Source: Croceicoccus sp. Ery15 (GTDB lineage Bacteria; Pseudomonadota; Alphaproteobacteria; Sphingomonadales; Sphingomonadaceae). From it: a DNA stretch of 64,000 bases. The notes below the pieces were generated by a model that was given only the letters and a program-made list of their open reading frames with translations, made no database searches and had not been told where the DNA came from. Below are positions 18,503-26,728 of this stretch, piece by piece (the stretch's first letter is position 1; each line of letters starts with the position of its first letter). Position numbers and translations under genes: made by a program. The stretch is from assembly GCF_020985305.1 (NCBI RefSeq), contig NZ_CP087588.1, positions 2,851,501 to 2,915,500 on the forward strand. The letters run 5' to 3'.

Positions 18503-19234
18503 TTAATTGATAAGAGCGACAAGCGGGGCTGCGACAAGCGGAGCAGTGGAAACGATATCCTTGAACATCCGCCGCTGCGGGCTGTCTCCTACCACAATGA
18601 GATCATTGGCATAGACTGCCGGATCTTCATAGGCGCCGCGGCGAATTTCTTGAACATTATAAAGTCCCGCCAGCTTCTGCCCACCGACATTACGCAGGAT
18701 AACGACATCATCGACCTTCGCAAACTCTGTCAGGCCGCGCGCCGATGCAATAGTGCGCATCAGGGTCATCTGGTTGGTAACGGGGTAAAGGCCAGGCTCG
18801 ACAACCTGCCCATCAATGGTAACGACCTGACTGACGGAACTGGTAATGTTAACCGTGACGTTCGGATCGCGCACATATCGTCCCGACAGCGCGGTTTCGA
18901 TATCCTTGGCGAGTTCGGCGGGCGTCTTGCCGCCCGCGTCCAAAGTGCCGATCAGCGGCATTTCTATGCGCCCGCCCGTGTCGACTTGTATCTGCTTGCT
19001 CAATTCCGGAACGCCGAAGATTTCGACGCTAATCATGTCCAGTGGCCCGATGAGGGCCGGACGTGCATCGGCGAGCAAATCAGTCCGTTGCGGCGCCGGC
19101 AGTGCGCTTGCGCCTTCAACCACTGTCAGGGTGGCAGTTGATTCGATAGGGGGCAGACTCTTCACGCACCCGGCGAGCGAGAACATTGCCAGCAAGATGA
19201 CGGGCAGCCTGAGCATATTGGTGAACTGATCCAT
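18503..19234 (-). CDS. Polysaccharide biosynthesis/export lipoprotein (Wza/GumB-like)
   Basis: A 243-residue outer-membrane export protein. The lipobox FSLAGC puts the acylated Cys at residue 23. The Poly_export domain begins IGPLDMISVEIFGVPELS, followed by GRIEMPLIGTLDAGGKTPAEL and a SLBB-type segment starting VVTIDGQVVEPGLYPV (about residue 138). Short for a full Wza, like GumB of the single-SLBB type. Multimers form the channel or its periplasmic part for polymer secretion, working with the BY-kinase gene three bases downstream. A promoter match lies directly upstream. No clear Shine-Dalgarno precedes the ATG at 19234; an internal ATG (codon 7) would still keep the lipobox. Confidence 0.93.
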   Translation of the reverse strand: MDQFTNMLRLPVILLAMFSLAGCVKSLPPIESTATLTVVEGASALPAPQRTDLLADARPALIGPLDMISVEIFGVPELSKQIQVDTGGRIEMPLIGTLDAGGKTPAELAKDIETALSGRYVRDPNVTVNITSSVSQVVTIDGQVVEPGLYPVTNQMTLMRTIASARGLTEFAKVDDVVILRNVGGQKLAGLYNVQEIRRGAYEDPAVYANDLIVVGDSPQRRMFKDIVSTAPLVAAPLVALIN

Positions 19235-19252
19235 ACTGGTGAGGAAGGTGGG

Positions 19253-19281
19253 CTTATAGGGGGGGGCGGAATCGTCGTAAA
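19253..19281 (-). promoter_or_regulatory. Predicted sigma-70-type promoter for the exporter/BY-kinase operon
   Basis: On the minus strand TTTACG (19281-19276) and TATAAG (19258-19253) are separated by exactly 17 bases, a good housekeeping promoter. The spacer contains an eight-C run. The -10 element is only about 18 bases from the ATG at 19234, so the leader would be very short, which fits the absence of a ribosome site. The decamer overlapping the -35 box recurs at 20720-20729. Confidence 0.45.
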
Positions 19282-19317
19282 GTGCGATATGTCAGCAGCA
19301 AGTACCGGCAGCTCGCC

Positions 19318-20676
19318 TCATGAGGTGGCTTTCTGGGGTTCGAAAGACAGCCAGACCGCAGCGATGACTACAAGCGACATTATCATCGGTGTGCGAGCAG
19401 GATAATCAACAAAACTTGCCATGCCGAAAAGTAGTAGCAGGATCGATCCTGTCCGCGCCAGCAAAGTGTCGCGACCATCCGGCCGCTTCCATGCGATAAG
19501 GCTGCGCCAGACAATCCAGGCCAAACTTGCAGCGATCAACATTGCACCAGCGAGGCCACCATCCAGTACAATTTCGAGCCAGTCATTGTGGGCATGATTG
19601 ACATATTTGAACATCAATAAATGGTCGGGCTCACTAATTCTGAACACCGGATCGAAGGCGCCAAAGCCGGAGCCTGCGGGGGAATATCGGGGAATGATGT
19701 CAGCCACCACAGGCGCAATCTGGCTACGCAGATCGTCTTGCGCCGAAAGGTTTTCGAACCTTTTGATTGAACGAGCCCTGTCCAGAACAATGCTGAGCGT
19801 TATAATCCCAATGAATGACGCAGCCGTCGAGACGCCAAGGCCAATAGCGTATTTTCGGGGGAGGCGGGCAAGCAAACGATACACCCTGCCGCCGACGCTG
19901 AGAAGCGTGACGGCTATGGCTGTTGCTCCGACCAGCATGCCGCCGCGCGAACCAGTCCCCAAGATCATCAAAGCAAAAAACACCAGTAATCCGATGCCAG
20001 CCAGCGTCTTCCAGTGAATTCCCTCGTCCTTAAGGGCCCAGGCTGGTGCAAGGGCGCAACCCGCCGCCAGGAACAGGGCAAGATGGTTCCTATTGGCAAA
20101 ACTTCCGCTGACCATTCCGCGTACGTCGTTTAGCAACGGATGATCGATTCGGGCACCTGAAAACTGAAGCAGGCCGTAAACCGCACTGGCAAACATTAAG
20201 GCGATCAATAAGGCGGCGACCTGCCAATGCTGGCGCCGTGTCAGGTTCGCTAGCAGCACTAGTGTAACGGTCGGCACTACCAGCGAATTCAGCGCATTGT
20301 CTGTTGCGCCGGGCGAAATAGACAAGGGCCGCCAAGGCTGCTCCGTCTCGCCAGCGACTACCGCAGCTTGGATCAGGACGTCGCGCCCCGGAAGCTGCGT
20401 CCACACTGCCGGCGGAAGTGGGACCAATTGAAGTGCCACAATAATGACGCCCGCGCCCAGAAGAACGGCCGGCATCCTGATCGCCCGCCACTCGAACTTT
20501 GGCGTCACCAGAATATAGATCACCAGAATGATCCATGCAGCCAGTCGCACGATGACTTGTCCAGAGGCATCCGCACGCGATGCTCCGCCGGCTATCCAAA
20601 GAACGGCAAGAAGCGCGGCCAGCATCCAGAATGATAGCCGGGCGTCGAGGGGCGTGCTGCTGGGAACGGGGCGCAT
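19318..20676 (-). CDS. O-antigen ligase/polymerase family membrane protein 2
   Basis: A 452-residue protein with 11-12 hydrophobic helices and a periplasmic loop near residues 300-365 holding PRYSPAGSGFGAFDPVFR and YVNHAHNDWLEIVLDGG. The HAHNDWLE element matches the NxH-type motif of the O-antigen ligase/Wzy superfamily (catalytic His region). A GTGSRGG motif in the cytoplasmic half is also common in this family. It probably polymerises or ligates the polysaccharide exported by the neighbouring genes. It lies upstream of, and on the same strand as, the exporter operon, 83 bases from it. Two such proteins in one locus suggest one polymerase and one ligase, or two polymers. Confidence 0.85.
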   Translation of the reverse strand: MRPVPSSTPLDARLSFWMLAALLAVLWIAGGASRADASGQVIVRLAAWIILVIYILVTPKFEWRAIRMPAVLLGAGVIIVALQLVPLPPAVWTQLPGRDVLIQAAVVAGETEQPWRPLSISPGATDNALNSLVVPTVTLVLLANLTRRQHWQVAALLIALMFASAVYGLLQFSGARIDHPLLNDVRGMVSGSFANRNHLALFLAAGCALAPAWALKDEGIHWKTLAGIGLLVFFALMILGTGSRGGMLVGATAIAVTLLSVGGRVYRLLARLPRKYAIGLGVSTAASFIGIITLSIVLDRARSIKRFENLSAQDDLRSQIAPVVADIIPRYSPAGSGFGAFDPVFRISEPDHLLMFKYVNHAHNDWLEIVLDGGLAGAMLIAASLAWIVWRSLIAWKRPDGRDTLLARTGSILLLLFGMASFVDYPARTPMIMSLVVIAAVWLSFEPQKATS

Positions 20677-20736
20677 GCGGACTCTCTAGTCAATTAGCCG
20701 GTTGGAGCAAACTGAATTGCGTCGTAAAGAGACAGG

Positions 20737-21186
20737 ATGAAATATGCTTTCCGGTCTTGCATTGCCATGATGGCAGTTTTCTCACTTTATGCTTGTGGCG
20801 AGCCTGCGGACTCTCTTCCCGGATTGACCGGTCAGTCCGAAGAGGAATTTGACGATCAGGACAAGCTTGTCGCGCGATCGTTGTCTATCGGTAGCGTGCA
20901 GGCAATCGATGGCGGCGAAGGGGAATATGTCGATGCCCTGCGGTGTAATCTGGCCCTGAAAGCTTTGAATGAACGCATTGCCGAGGTTGGAGGTATTCCG
21001 CAGGAATATTCCGAACAGATCGTGAAGGCGACAAGCTATTACGGCGATCAGGCAAACCGCATTGGTGCTCAGGATTCTAAGTCTCCCGAGCAGATCGCCG
21101 TTGACCGCGACCAGCAAGAGAAGAAGATGGCCGACGGCGACATGCGATGGCAAATTGCCATCGGGTGTTTGCGTAAGCTCACCTGA
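20737..21186 (+). CDS. Hypothetical lipoprotein
   Basis: A 149-residue protein of unknown function. The N-terminus KYAFRSCIAMMAVFSLYACGE is a lipoprotein signal with lipobox SLYAC (Cys20). The mature part is acidic and helical with two further cysteines (LRCNLAL and AIGCLRK), which could form a disulfide in the periplasm. It is divergent from the O-antigen ligase-like gene 60 bases away and convergent with fabI, whose stop lies 8 bases beyond its own. It marks the edge between the lower-GC polysaccharide locus and the housekeeping half. The start ATG follows AGAGACAGG. Confidence 0.75.
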   Translation: MKYAFRSCIAMMAVFSLYACGEPADSLPGLTGQSEEEFDDQDKLVARSLSIGSVQAIDGGEGEYVDALRCNLALKALNERIAEVGGIPQEYSEQIVKATSYYGDQANRIGAQDSKSPEQIAVDRDQQEKKMADGDMRWQIAIGCLRKLT

Positions 21187-21193
21187 TGTCGCG

Positions 21194-22027
21194 TCAACTC
21201 AACGCAATATCCGGCGCGTCTTCCTGTTTCATGCCGACAAGGTGATAGCCCGCATCGACGTGATGCACTTCGCCCGTGACGCCCGAGGACAGGCCCGACA
21301 GCAGGTAAAGCGCCGAGCCGCCGACATCGTCGATGGTCACATTGCGGCGCAGCGGCGCGTTCAGCTCGTTCCATTTGAGGATATAGCGGAAATCGCCGAT
21401 CCCGCTGGCCGCCAAGGTCTTGATCGGGCCTGCCGAGATCGCGTTGACGCGGATGTTTTCGGGGCCCAGATCGTTGGCCAGATATTTGACGCTGGTTTCC
21501 AGCGCCGCCTTGGCCACGCCCATCACATTGTAATGGGGAACAACCTTTTCCGCGCCGTAATAGGAAAGCGTCAGGATCGACCCGCCATCGGGCATCATTT
21601 CGCGCGCGCGCTTGGTAACGGCGACCAGCGAATACGCCGAGATGTTCATGGTCATCAGGAAATTGTCGAGGCTGGTATCGACATACAGGCCGCGCAGCTC
21701 GTTCTTGTCCGAAAAGCCGATGGCGTGGACGACGAAATCGATCGTTTCCCAATGCTGTTTCAGTTCATCGAACGCACTGTCCAGCCTGCCCATGTCGGAC
21801 ACATCGCATTCGATCAGCAGGCTGCTGCCAAGGCTTTCGGCCAGTGGGCGCACGCGCTTTTCCAGCGCCTCGCCCTGATAGCTGAAGGCCAGTTCGGCGC
21901 CTTGCGCGGCCAGGGCCTTGGAAATGCCCCATGCCAGCGACTTGTCGTTCGCAAGCCCCATGATCAGGCCGCGCTTGCCCTGCATCAGGGTGCCTTGGGG
22001 AGGAGTGCTCGTTTGGGTTTCGCTCAT
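21194..22027 (-). CDS. fabI: Enoyl-[acyl-carrier-protein] reductase (NADH), FabI type
   Basis: A 277-residue SDR enzyme that reduces the enoyl-ACP double bond in the last step of the fatty-acid elongation cycle. Motifs: GLANDKSLAWGIS at the nucleotide site, HAIGFSDKNELRG, and the catalytic Tyr-x6-Lys (Tyr166, Lys173) in YNVMGVAK, with Tyr156 before it, which is the FabI arrangement. The end DAGYHLVGM is typical. Length is slightly above E. coli FabI because of a 14-residue N-terminal extension. ATG start at 22027. It stands alone on its strand, convergent with the hypothetical lipoprotein. Confidence 0.96.
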   Translation of the reverse strand: MSETQTSTPPQGTLMQGKRGLIMGLANDKSLAWGISKALAAQGAELAFSYQGEALEKRVRPLAESLGSSLLIECDVSDMGRLDSAFDELKQHWETIDFVVHAIGFSDKNELRGLYVDTSLDNFLMTMNISAYSLVAVTKRAREMMPDGGSILTLSYYGAEKVVPHYNVMGVAKAALETSVKYLANDLGPENIRVNAISAGPIKTLAASGIGDFRYILKWNELNAPLRRNVTIDDVGGSALYLLSGLSSGVTGEVHHVDAGYHLVGMKQEDAPDIALS

Positions 22028-22102
22028 GTTTTCGATCCGGCGATTGCTACCGCATTGGGCCGCTTGAACGGCTTCTGATGTCGGTTGATCCAGTGTTTCG
22101 GG

Positions 22103-23005
22103 TTACGTGTTCTTAAAGTCAAATTCGTTGCGGCCGATCATGTCGCGTTCTTCCGGCGTTTCCGCAAGCGCGGCGTTCAATTCGGCTCCGACGACGAGCC
22201 CTAGCCCGACTAGCCAGAAAAAGAAAAGGGCGATCATCACACCGGCAAGGCTTCCATAGGTGAGATCATAGGAAAACAGGGTGCGCAGAACCGGCGGCAG
22301 GGTCACCGTCACCGTCACCCACCAGACGGTGACGAGCAGCGCGCCGGGCCATTTGGGATATTCGCGCCCGCGATAGGCACTGGGCGTCAGCGCGATGAAC
22401 AGCAGGAACAACGAACCGAGCAGGCCGAGCGCGGGGATAAAGCGCGACAGGGCCAGCCTGCCGACCCATGCATTGGCTTCGGGAAACCATGCGGCGATCA
22501 CCTCTTGCGCGGCAGTGATAAAGAATTGCGCGGCCAGCGATGTCATCAACAGCAGGACCGCCCCGATGATGATACCCGCCGACAACAGCCGGTATTTCAG
22601 GAAACTGGCCGAAGGGCGCGTGCCATAGGCGCGGTGCAGGATATCGCGGATCGTTTCGACAAGGCTGCCCACCGTCCATAATCCGAACGCCGCCCCCACC
22701 CATAACAGCCAGCCCGTCCGCGAGCTGACTACATCGCGCGCCACCGGTTCGATCACATCGGCCACCACGCGCGGGACGGCGAGCAAAAACGCATTGATCG
22801 CAGCGGTCCGGTCCGCGGCCTCACCCAAAAGCTGGAAAATCGCGGCGCCCAGAATGAAGAAAGGGAACAGAGACAAAATCGCCATATAGGCGAGATTTCC
22901 GGCATGGATGAAACCATCTTCGTACACGCCCGTCCAGACGCGTTTCACGATAGCGAAAAATCGCGTGCCCGGTCCGATTTCGCGCCGGACCGCCATCAAG
23001 GACAT
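22103..23005 (-). CDS. YihY/virulence factor BrkB family inner-membrane protein
   Basis: From the ATG at 23005 this gives 300 residues with six predicted transmembrane helices; family signatures are GNLAYMAILSLFPFFIL near the start, TVGSLVETIRDIL in the middle and SLAGVMIALFFFWLVGLGLVVGAELNA at the end. BrkB proteins were once called ribonuclease BN; their function is uncertain. The frame stays open and protein-like upstream (APYGDSRSNLTPEARRQ), suggesting the true start is further 5'. The only other standard start is a TTG at 23194 inside the J-domain gene. An ATC at 23101 has an AAGGA ribosome site eight bases before it. The start is therefore unresolved; the product assignment is firm. Confidence 0.85.
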   Translation of the reverse strand: MSLMAVRREIGPGTRFFAIVKRVWTGVYEDGFIHAGNLAYMAILSLFPFFILGAAIFQLLGEAADRTAAINAFLLAVPRVVADVIEPVARDVVSSRTGWLLWVGAAFGLWTVGSLVETIRDILHRAYGTRPSASFLKYRLLSAGIIIGAVLLLMTSLAAQFFITAAQEVIAAWFPEANAWVGRLALSRFIPALGLLGSLFLLFIALTPSAYRGREYPKWPGALLVTVWWVTVTVTLPPVLRTLFSYDLTYGSLAGVMIALFFFWLVGLGLVVGAELNAALAETPEERDMIGRNEFDFKNT

Positions 23006-23151
23006 CTTGCGCTGGTTCAGCGCGTGCTGTCGGCGCGCCTCTGGCGTGAGGTTCGACCGGGAATCGCCATAGGGCGCGGGAGGATCCTGATCGTCTTGGA
23101 TAGGTCCGTTCCTTGCTGCGGCTTTGTGCGGCCCTTTTTGTCCGGCCCGCC

Positions 23152-24126
23152 TTACTCGCTCAGACGGCTGCGGATATTGCGCGTATCTTTCCAACCCTCA
23201 AGCCGATTGGCCAGTTCCGCATCCTGTTCAGGAAGGTCGATGGTCAGGGTGACGAGCTGGTCGCCGCGCGAACCGTCCTTGCGGGTAAAGCCCTTGCCTT
23301 TCAGGCGCAGCACCTTGCCCGAACTGCTGCCGGGCGACACGGTCAGCATCACCGCGCCCGACGTGGTCGGCACCTTGACCTTGGCACCGTTCACCGCCTC
23401 GTCCAGCGTGATCGGCAGGTCCAGCCGCACATCGTCGCCGTCGCGGCGGAAAAAGCGGTGCGCCTGTTCTACGATGGTTACGATGGCATCGCCATTGCCT
23501 GCCGGACCCGGTTCGCCCTTGCCCGCAAGGCGCATCTGTGTGCCGTCTTCCGTCCCTTCGGGCAGCTTCAGGTCGATGGTCTTGCCATCCGACAGGGTAA
23601 TGCGCTGCTTTTCCAGATTGGCGATATCGGTCAGCGATACGGCAAGCCGGTAATTGACATTCGCGCCCTTGGCCGGACGCCTTTGCGCGCCTGCGCCGAA
23701 ACCGCCGCCGCCCATGCCGGCAAACGGATTGTCCTGCGGCCCCGCGCCGCGGGAACGCCGCTGGCCGCCGCCGAATATGCCTTCGAACAGGTCGGACAGA
23801 TCGACATCGTCCGTGCTGGCCCCGCCCATGCCGCCAAACGGATTGCCGCCCGCCTGCCGATATTGTCCGCCGCCGCGCTGGCCATAGCCAAAGGGCATTT
23901 TGGGATTGCCGTCCATGTCGATCTCGCCCCGATCGAACCTGGCGCGCTTGTCCTTGTCCGACAGCAGGTCATATGCCTGCGTCACCTGCGAAAACTTGTC
24001 CGCCGCCGCCGGATTATCCTTGTTGGCATCCGGATGCAGCTGTTTCGCCAGCTTGCGATAGGCCGATTTGATGTCCTGCTCGCTCGCGCCGCGCGCAATG
24101 CCAAGGATCGAATAAGGGTCCGCCAT
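23152..24126 (-). CDS. J-domain co-chaperone (DnaJ C-terminal family, CbpA-like)
   Basis: A 324-residue Hsp40. Residues 1-70 form the J domain with the HPD motif in KQLHPDANKDNP and start ADPYSILGIARGASEQDIK. A Gly/Arg-rich linker (about 75-150) follows, containing FGGMGG repeats and DDVDLSDLFEGIFGG, then the two substrate-binding barrels (INYRLAVSLTDI, LPEGTEDGTQMRLAGKGEPG, LRLKGKGFTRKDGSRGDQLVTL). There is no Cys-rich zinc domain, so it is a class B DnaJ/CbpA type that stimulates DnaK ATPase. The ATG at 24126 is chosen because ADPYSILGI is the canonical beginning. Divergent from pdxH. Confidence 0.9.
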   Translation of the reverse strand: MADPYSILGIARGASEQDIKSAYRKLAKQLHPDANKDNPAAADKFSQVTQAYDLLSDKDKRARFDRGEIDMDGNPKMPFGYGQRGGGQYRQAGGNPFGGMGGASTDDVDLSDLFEGIFGGGQRRSRGAGPQDNPFAGMGGGGFGAGAQRRPAKGANVNYRLAVSLTDIANLEKQRITLSDGKTIDLKLPEGTEDGTQMRLAGKGEPGPAGNGDAIVTIVEQAHRFFRRDGDDVRLDLPITLDEAVNGAKVKVPTTSGAVMLTVSPGSSSGKVLRLKGKGFTRKDGSRGDQLVTLTIDLPEQDAELANRLEGWKDTRNIRSRLSE

Positions 24127-24309
24127 GAACCGATAGCTAGGGTGCAAGGCGCGATCGTGCAATCCGGCGATTGAAGCTGTGCACCTGTTGTCTTGCATTC
24201 CAGCGGAAATCGCATGCGGGATAGAGCATGGCTTTGCGCAAGGGCGATGGCTCTACTATGTTGGTCATGGCAGCAGATTCCCCGCTGCCCGACGGAACGA
24301 GGAAACTAC

Positions 24310-24936
24310 GTGGAACCCGAACTGCTGGCCGAAGACGCGATCCCTGCGGGCGACCCGTTCGGCCTGTTCGACGACTGGCTGGCCGAAGCCAGAGAGACCG
24401 AGATCAACGACCCCACCGCCATGGCGCTTGCCACCGCCAGCGCGGGCGGCGCGCCGTCGGTGCGCATGGTGCTGCTGAAAGGGCACGGCGCCGATCTGGG
24501 GCCGGGGGGCGGCTTTGTGTTCTATACCAATCAGGAAAGCCGCAAGGCAGGCGAAATCGCCGCCAATCCGCAGGCCGCCCTTTTGTTCCACTGGAAAAGC
24601 CTGCGCCGCCAGATCCGCATCGAAGGACAGCTTGAACCTGTATCGGATGCCGACGCCGATGCCTATTTCGCCAGCCGCGCGCGCGATTCGCAGCTGGGGG
24701 CGCATGCGTCCGACCAGTCCGCACCGATGGGCGACCGCCGCGAATTTCTCGACCGGTTCGAGGAAGTGCGCAAGCGATACGAAGGCAAACCAGTGCCGCG
24801 CCCTGAACATTGGGGCGGATACAGGCTGGTGCCGCAAGCGATGGAATTCTGGCACGACCGCCCGTTCCGTTTGCACGAACGCCGTCGTTTCACGCGGCGC
24901 GGCGGCAGCTGGGCCAGCAGCCTGCTCTATCCATAA
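24310..24936 (+). CDS. pdxH: Pyridoxamine 5'-phosphate oxidase
   Basis: A 208-residue FMN-dependent oxidase that converts pyridoxine or pyridoxamine 5'-phosphate to pyridoxal 5'-phosphate. Motifs: NDPTAMALATASAGGAPSVRMVLLKG, FYTNQESRKAGEI, LLFHWKSLRRQIRIEG (FMN contacts), ASDQSAPM, PEHWGGYRLVP, EFWHDRPFRLHERRRF, and the terminal SSLLYP, all classic PdxH. The GTG start at 24310 is supported by GAGGAA six bases upstream; the open frame before it is not protein-like. It is followed after 20 bases by the cation-efflux gene on the same strand, so the two may be co-transcribed. Confidence 0.96.
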   Translation: MEPELLAEDAIPAGDPFGLFDDWLAEARETEINDPTAMALATASAGGAPSVRMVLLKGHGADLGPGGGFVFYTNQESRKAGEIAANPQAALLFHWKSLRRQIRIEGQLEPVSDADADAYFASRARDSQLGAHASDQSAPMGDRREFLDRFEEVRKRYEGKPVPRPEHWGGYRLVPQAMEFWHDRPFRLHERRRFTRRGGSWASSLLYP

Positions 24937-24956
24937 GCGGCCCGTCCGCGCAGCCG

Positions 24957-25934
24957 ATGGCCGACACCGCCCACTTGTCCCATGAAGATCGCTCGCGCCT
25001 GACGCGCAGTGCCGCCTATGCCAGCACGGCGGTCGCGGCGCTGTTGCTGACGATGAAGATCTATGCCGCGTGGCGGACGGGTTCGGCGGCCATGCTGGGC
25101 AGTCTGGCCGACACCGCGCTCGACATCGTGGCCAGCCTGTCGACGCTGGTGGGCGTATGGGTCGCATCGCAGCCTGCCGATCACAACCATCGGTTCGGGC
25201 ATGGCAAGGCCGAGGCGCTGGCCGCGCTGGTACAGGTGGTGCTGATCTCGATCTCGGCCGTGGGCATTGCGGCCCGCGCGATCCAGCAATGGCTGGGCGG
25301 AGTCCGCCCGCAGGAGGCGGAGACCGGCATCGTCGTGTCGGTCATCGCGCTGGCAGCCACATTCGCGCTGTTGGCGTGGCAAAGACATGTCCTGAATCGC
25401 ACCCGCAGCGTCGCGATCCGCACCGATCATGTGCATTACCAGTCCGATGTGCTGCTGAATCTGGGCGTGATTGCCGCGCTGGCGCTCGACCGCTGGACCG
25501 GCTTTTCGAGCGCGGACCCGCTGTTCGCGCTGGGCATTGCGGGCTGGCTGGCATGGAACGCGTTTCAGGCTTCGCGCGAAGCGGTGGACAATCTGATGGA
25601 CAAGGAATGGCCCATCGAAAAGCGCGAGCGTCTGCTGGAAGTGATCCGCGACACGCCGGGGCTGGAAGGGGTGCACGATTTGCGCACCCGCACCAGCGGC
25701 GACCGCGATTTCGCGCAGTTCCACGTATGGGTCGACGGCGATATGACCGTGCGGAAAGCGCATGAGGTGATGGACCGGATCGAGGCGCAATTGCAGGCCG
25801 AATTTCCCGGCACCGAATTCCTGATTCATCCCGACCCCGAAGGTCTGCGCGACGAAGGGGCCTTTGCCTCGATGGATCTGCTCAAGACCGGACCCGATCC
25901 CGAACTTTCTCTCCCGACAGAGGCGAAACCCTGA
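24957..25934 (+). CDS. Cation diffusion facilitator family transporter (FieF-like)
   Basis: A 325-residue inner-membrane exporter of divalent metals (Fe, Zn or similar) driven by proton antiport. Six transmembrane helices; metal-site motifs SLADTALDIVAS in helix 2 (Asp-x3-Asp) and TDHVHYQSDVLLN in helix 5 (His-x3-Asp), plus the HRFGHGKAEALAA loop. The C-terminal cytoplasmic domain (from about residue 215) holds GVHDLRTRTSG, FAQFHVWVDGDM and FLIHPDP. Selection among metals cannot be read with certainty. ATG at 24957; the open frame upstream belongs to the end of pdxH. Its TGA overlaps the ATG of the PhzF-like gene by one base. Confidence 0.92.
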   Translation: MADTAHLSHEDRSRLTRSAAYASTAVAALLLTMKIYAAWRTGSAAMLGSLADTALDIVASLSTLVGVWVASQPADHNHRFGHGKAEALAALVQVVLISISAVGIAARAIQQWLGGVRPQEAETGIVVSVIALAATFALLAWQRHVLNRTRSVAIRTDHVHYQSDVLLNLGVIAALALDRWTGFSSADPLFALGIAGWLAWNAFQASREAVDNLMDKEWPIEKRERLLEVIRDTPGLEGVHDLRTRTSGDRDFAQFHVWVDGDMTVRKAHEVMDRIEAQLQAEFPGTEFLIHPDPEGLRDEGAFASMDLLKTGPDPELSLPTEAKP

Positions 25935-26728
25935 TGCCCGCCATTCCATACTGGCACGTCGATGCGTTCACCGATGCGGCATTCGGCGGCAACCAGGCCG
26001 CCGTGATGCTGTGGGAGGACGAGTTTCCCGCCGACGCCATCATGCAGAAGATGGGCGAAGAGAATAATTTCGCCGAAACCGCCTATCTGGTCCCTTGCGA
26101 CGGGGCCGAGGCCGACTGGCAATTGCGCTGGTTTACGCCGGAGTGCGAGATTCGCCTGTGCGGCCATGCGACACTGGCGGCAGGCCATGTGCTGCTGGAA
26201 CAGGGCGGCGGGGACGAGGTGACGTTCCTGACGCGGCGGGCCGGCGTGCTGACCGTGCGCAGGGAAGGGGGCGGCTATGCGCTGGCGCTGCCCGCGATCC
26301 CGACCGCGCCGCAGGACTGGCAGGCGGCCGTCGCCGCGCTGGGAACGCGGCCACAGCTGATCCACCGATCGCCCGACGGCTATAACGTATTCCTGTTCGA
26401 GGATGAGGCAGCGGTGCGCGGATTATCGCCCGATTTCGGTGCTTTGGCGGCGATGGGCGACCACCAGTTCATCTGCACCGCACCGGGCGAAAGCACCGAT
26501 GTCGTTAGCCGCGTGTTCGTTCCCGGCGCGGGCGTGCCCGAAGATAGCGTGACCGGTTCGGCCCATGCGGTGCTCACCCCGTTCTGGGCCGCGCGGCTGG
26601 AGAGAGACAGTTTCACCGCATTTCAGGCATCGAGGCGCGGTGGTCTGCTGCATTGCAGGCTGGACGGCGAAACCGCGTGGCTCGGCGGGGCCTGCGTGAC
26701 GGTGGTCGAGGGTATGTTCCGCTATTGA
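25934..26728 (+). CDS. PhzF family isomerase/epimerase-like protein
   Basis: A 264-residue protein of the PhzF/DapF-like fold. It begins PAIPYWHVDAFTDAAFGGNQAAVMLWE, of which the VDAFTDxxFGGNxA motif is diagnostic, followed by ENNFAETAYLVP with the catalytic Glu (the phenazine isomerase acid-base), WFTPECEIRLCGHATLA, and the C-terminal VFVPGAGVPEDSVTGSAHAVLTPFWA. Members act on different small molecules, and there are no phenazine genes here, so the substrate is unknown. It shares a stop/start overlap with the cation exporter and its end overlaps the convergent serine hydrolase gene by seven bases. Confidence 0.9.
   Translation: MPAIPYWHVDAFTDAAFGGNQAAVMLWEDEFPADAIMQKMGEENNFAETAYLVPCDGAEADWQLRWFTPECEIRLCGHATLAAGHVLLEQGGGDEVTFLTRRAGVLTVRREGGGYALALPAIPTAPQDWQAAVAALGTRPQLIHRSPDGYNVFLFEDEAAVRGLSPDFGALAAMGDHQFICTAPGESTDVVSRVFVPGAGVPEDSVTGSAHAVLTPFWAARLERDSFTAFQASRRGGLLHCRLDGETAWLGGACVTVVEGMFRY

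Noticed and set aside
25934..26728. Phenazine biosynthesis cluster
   Set aside because: Only a PhzF-like fold protein is present; no other phz genes are nearby.
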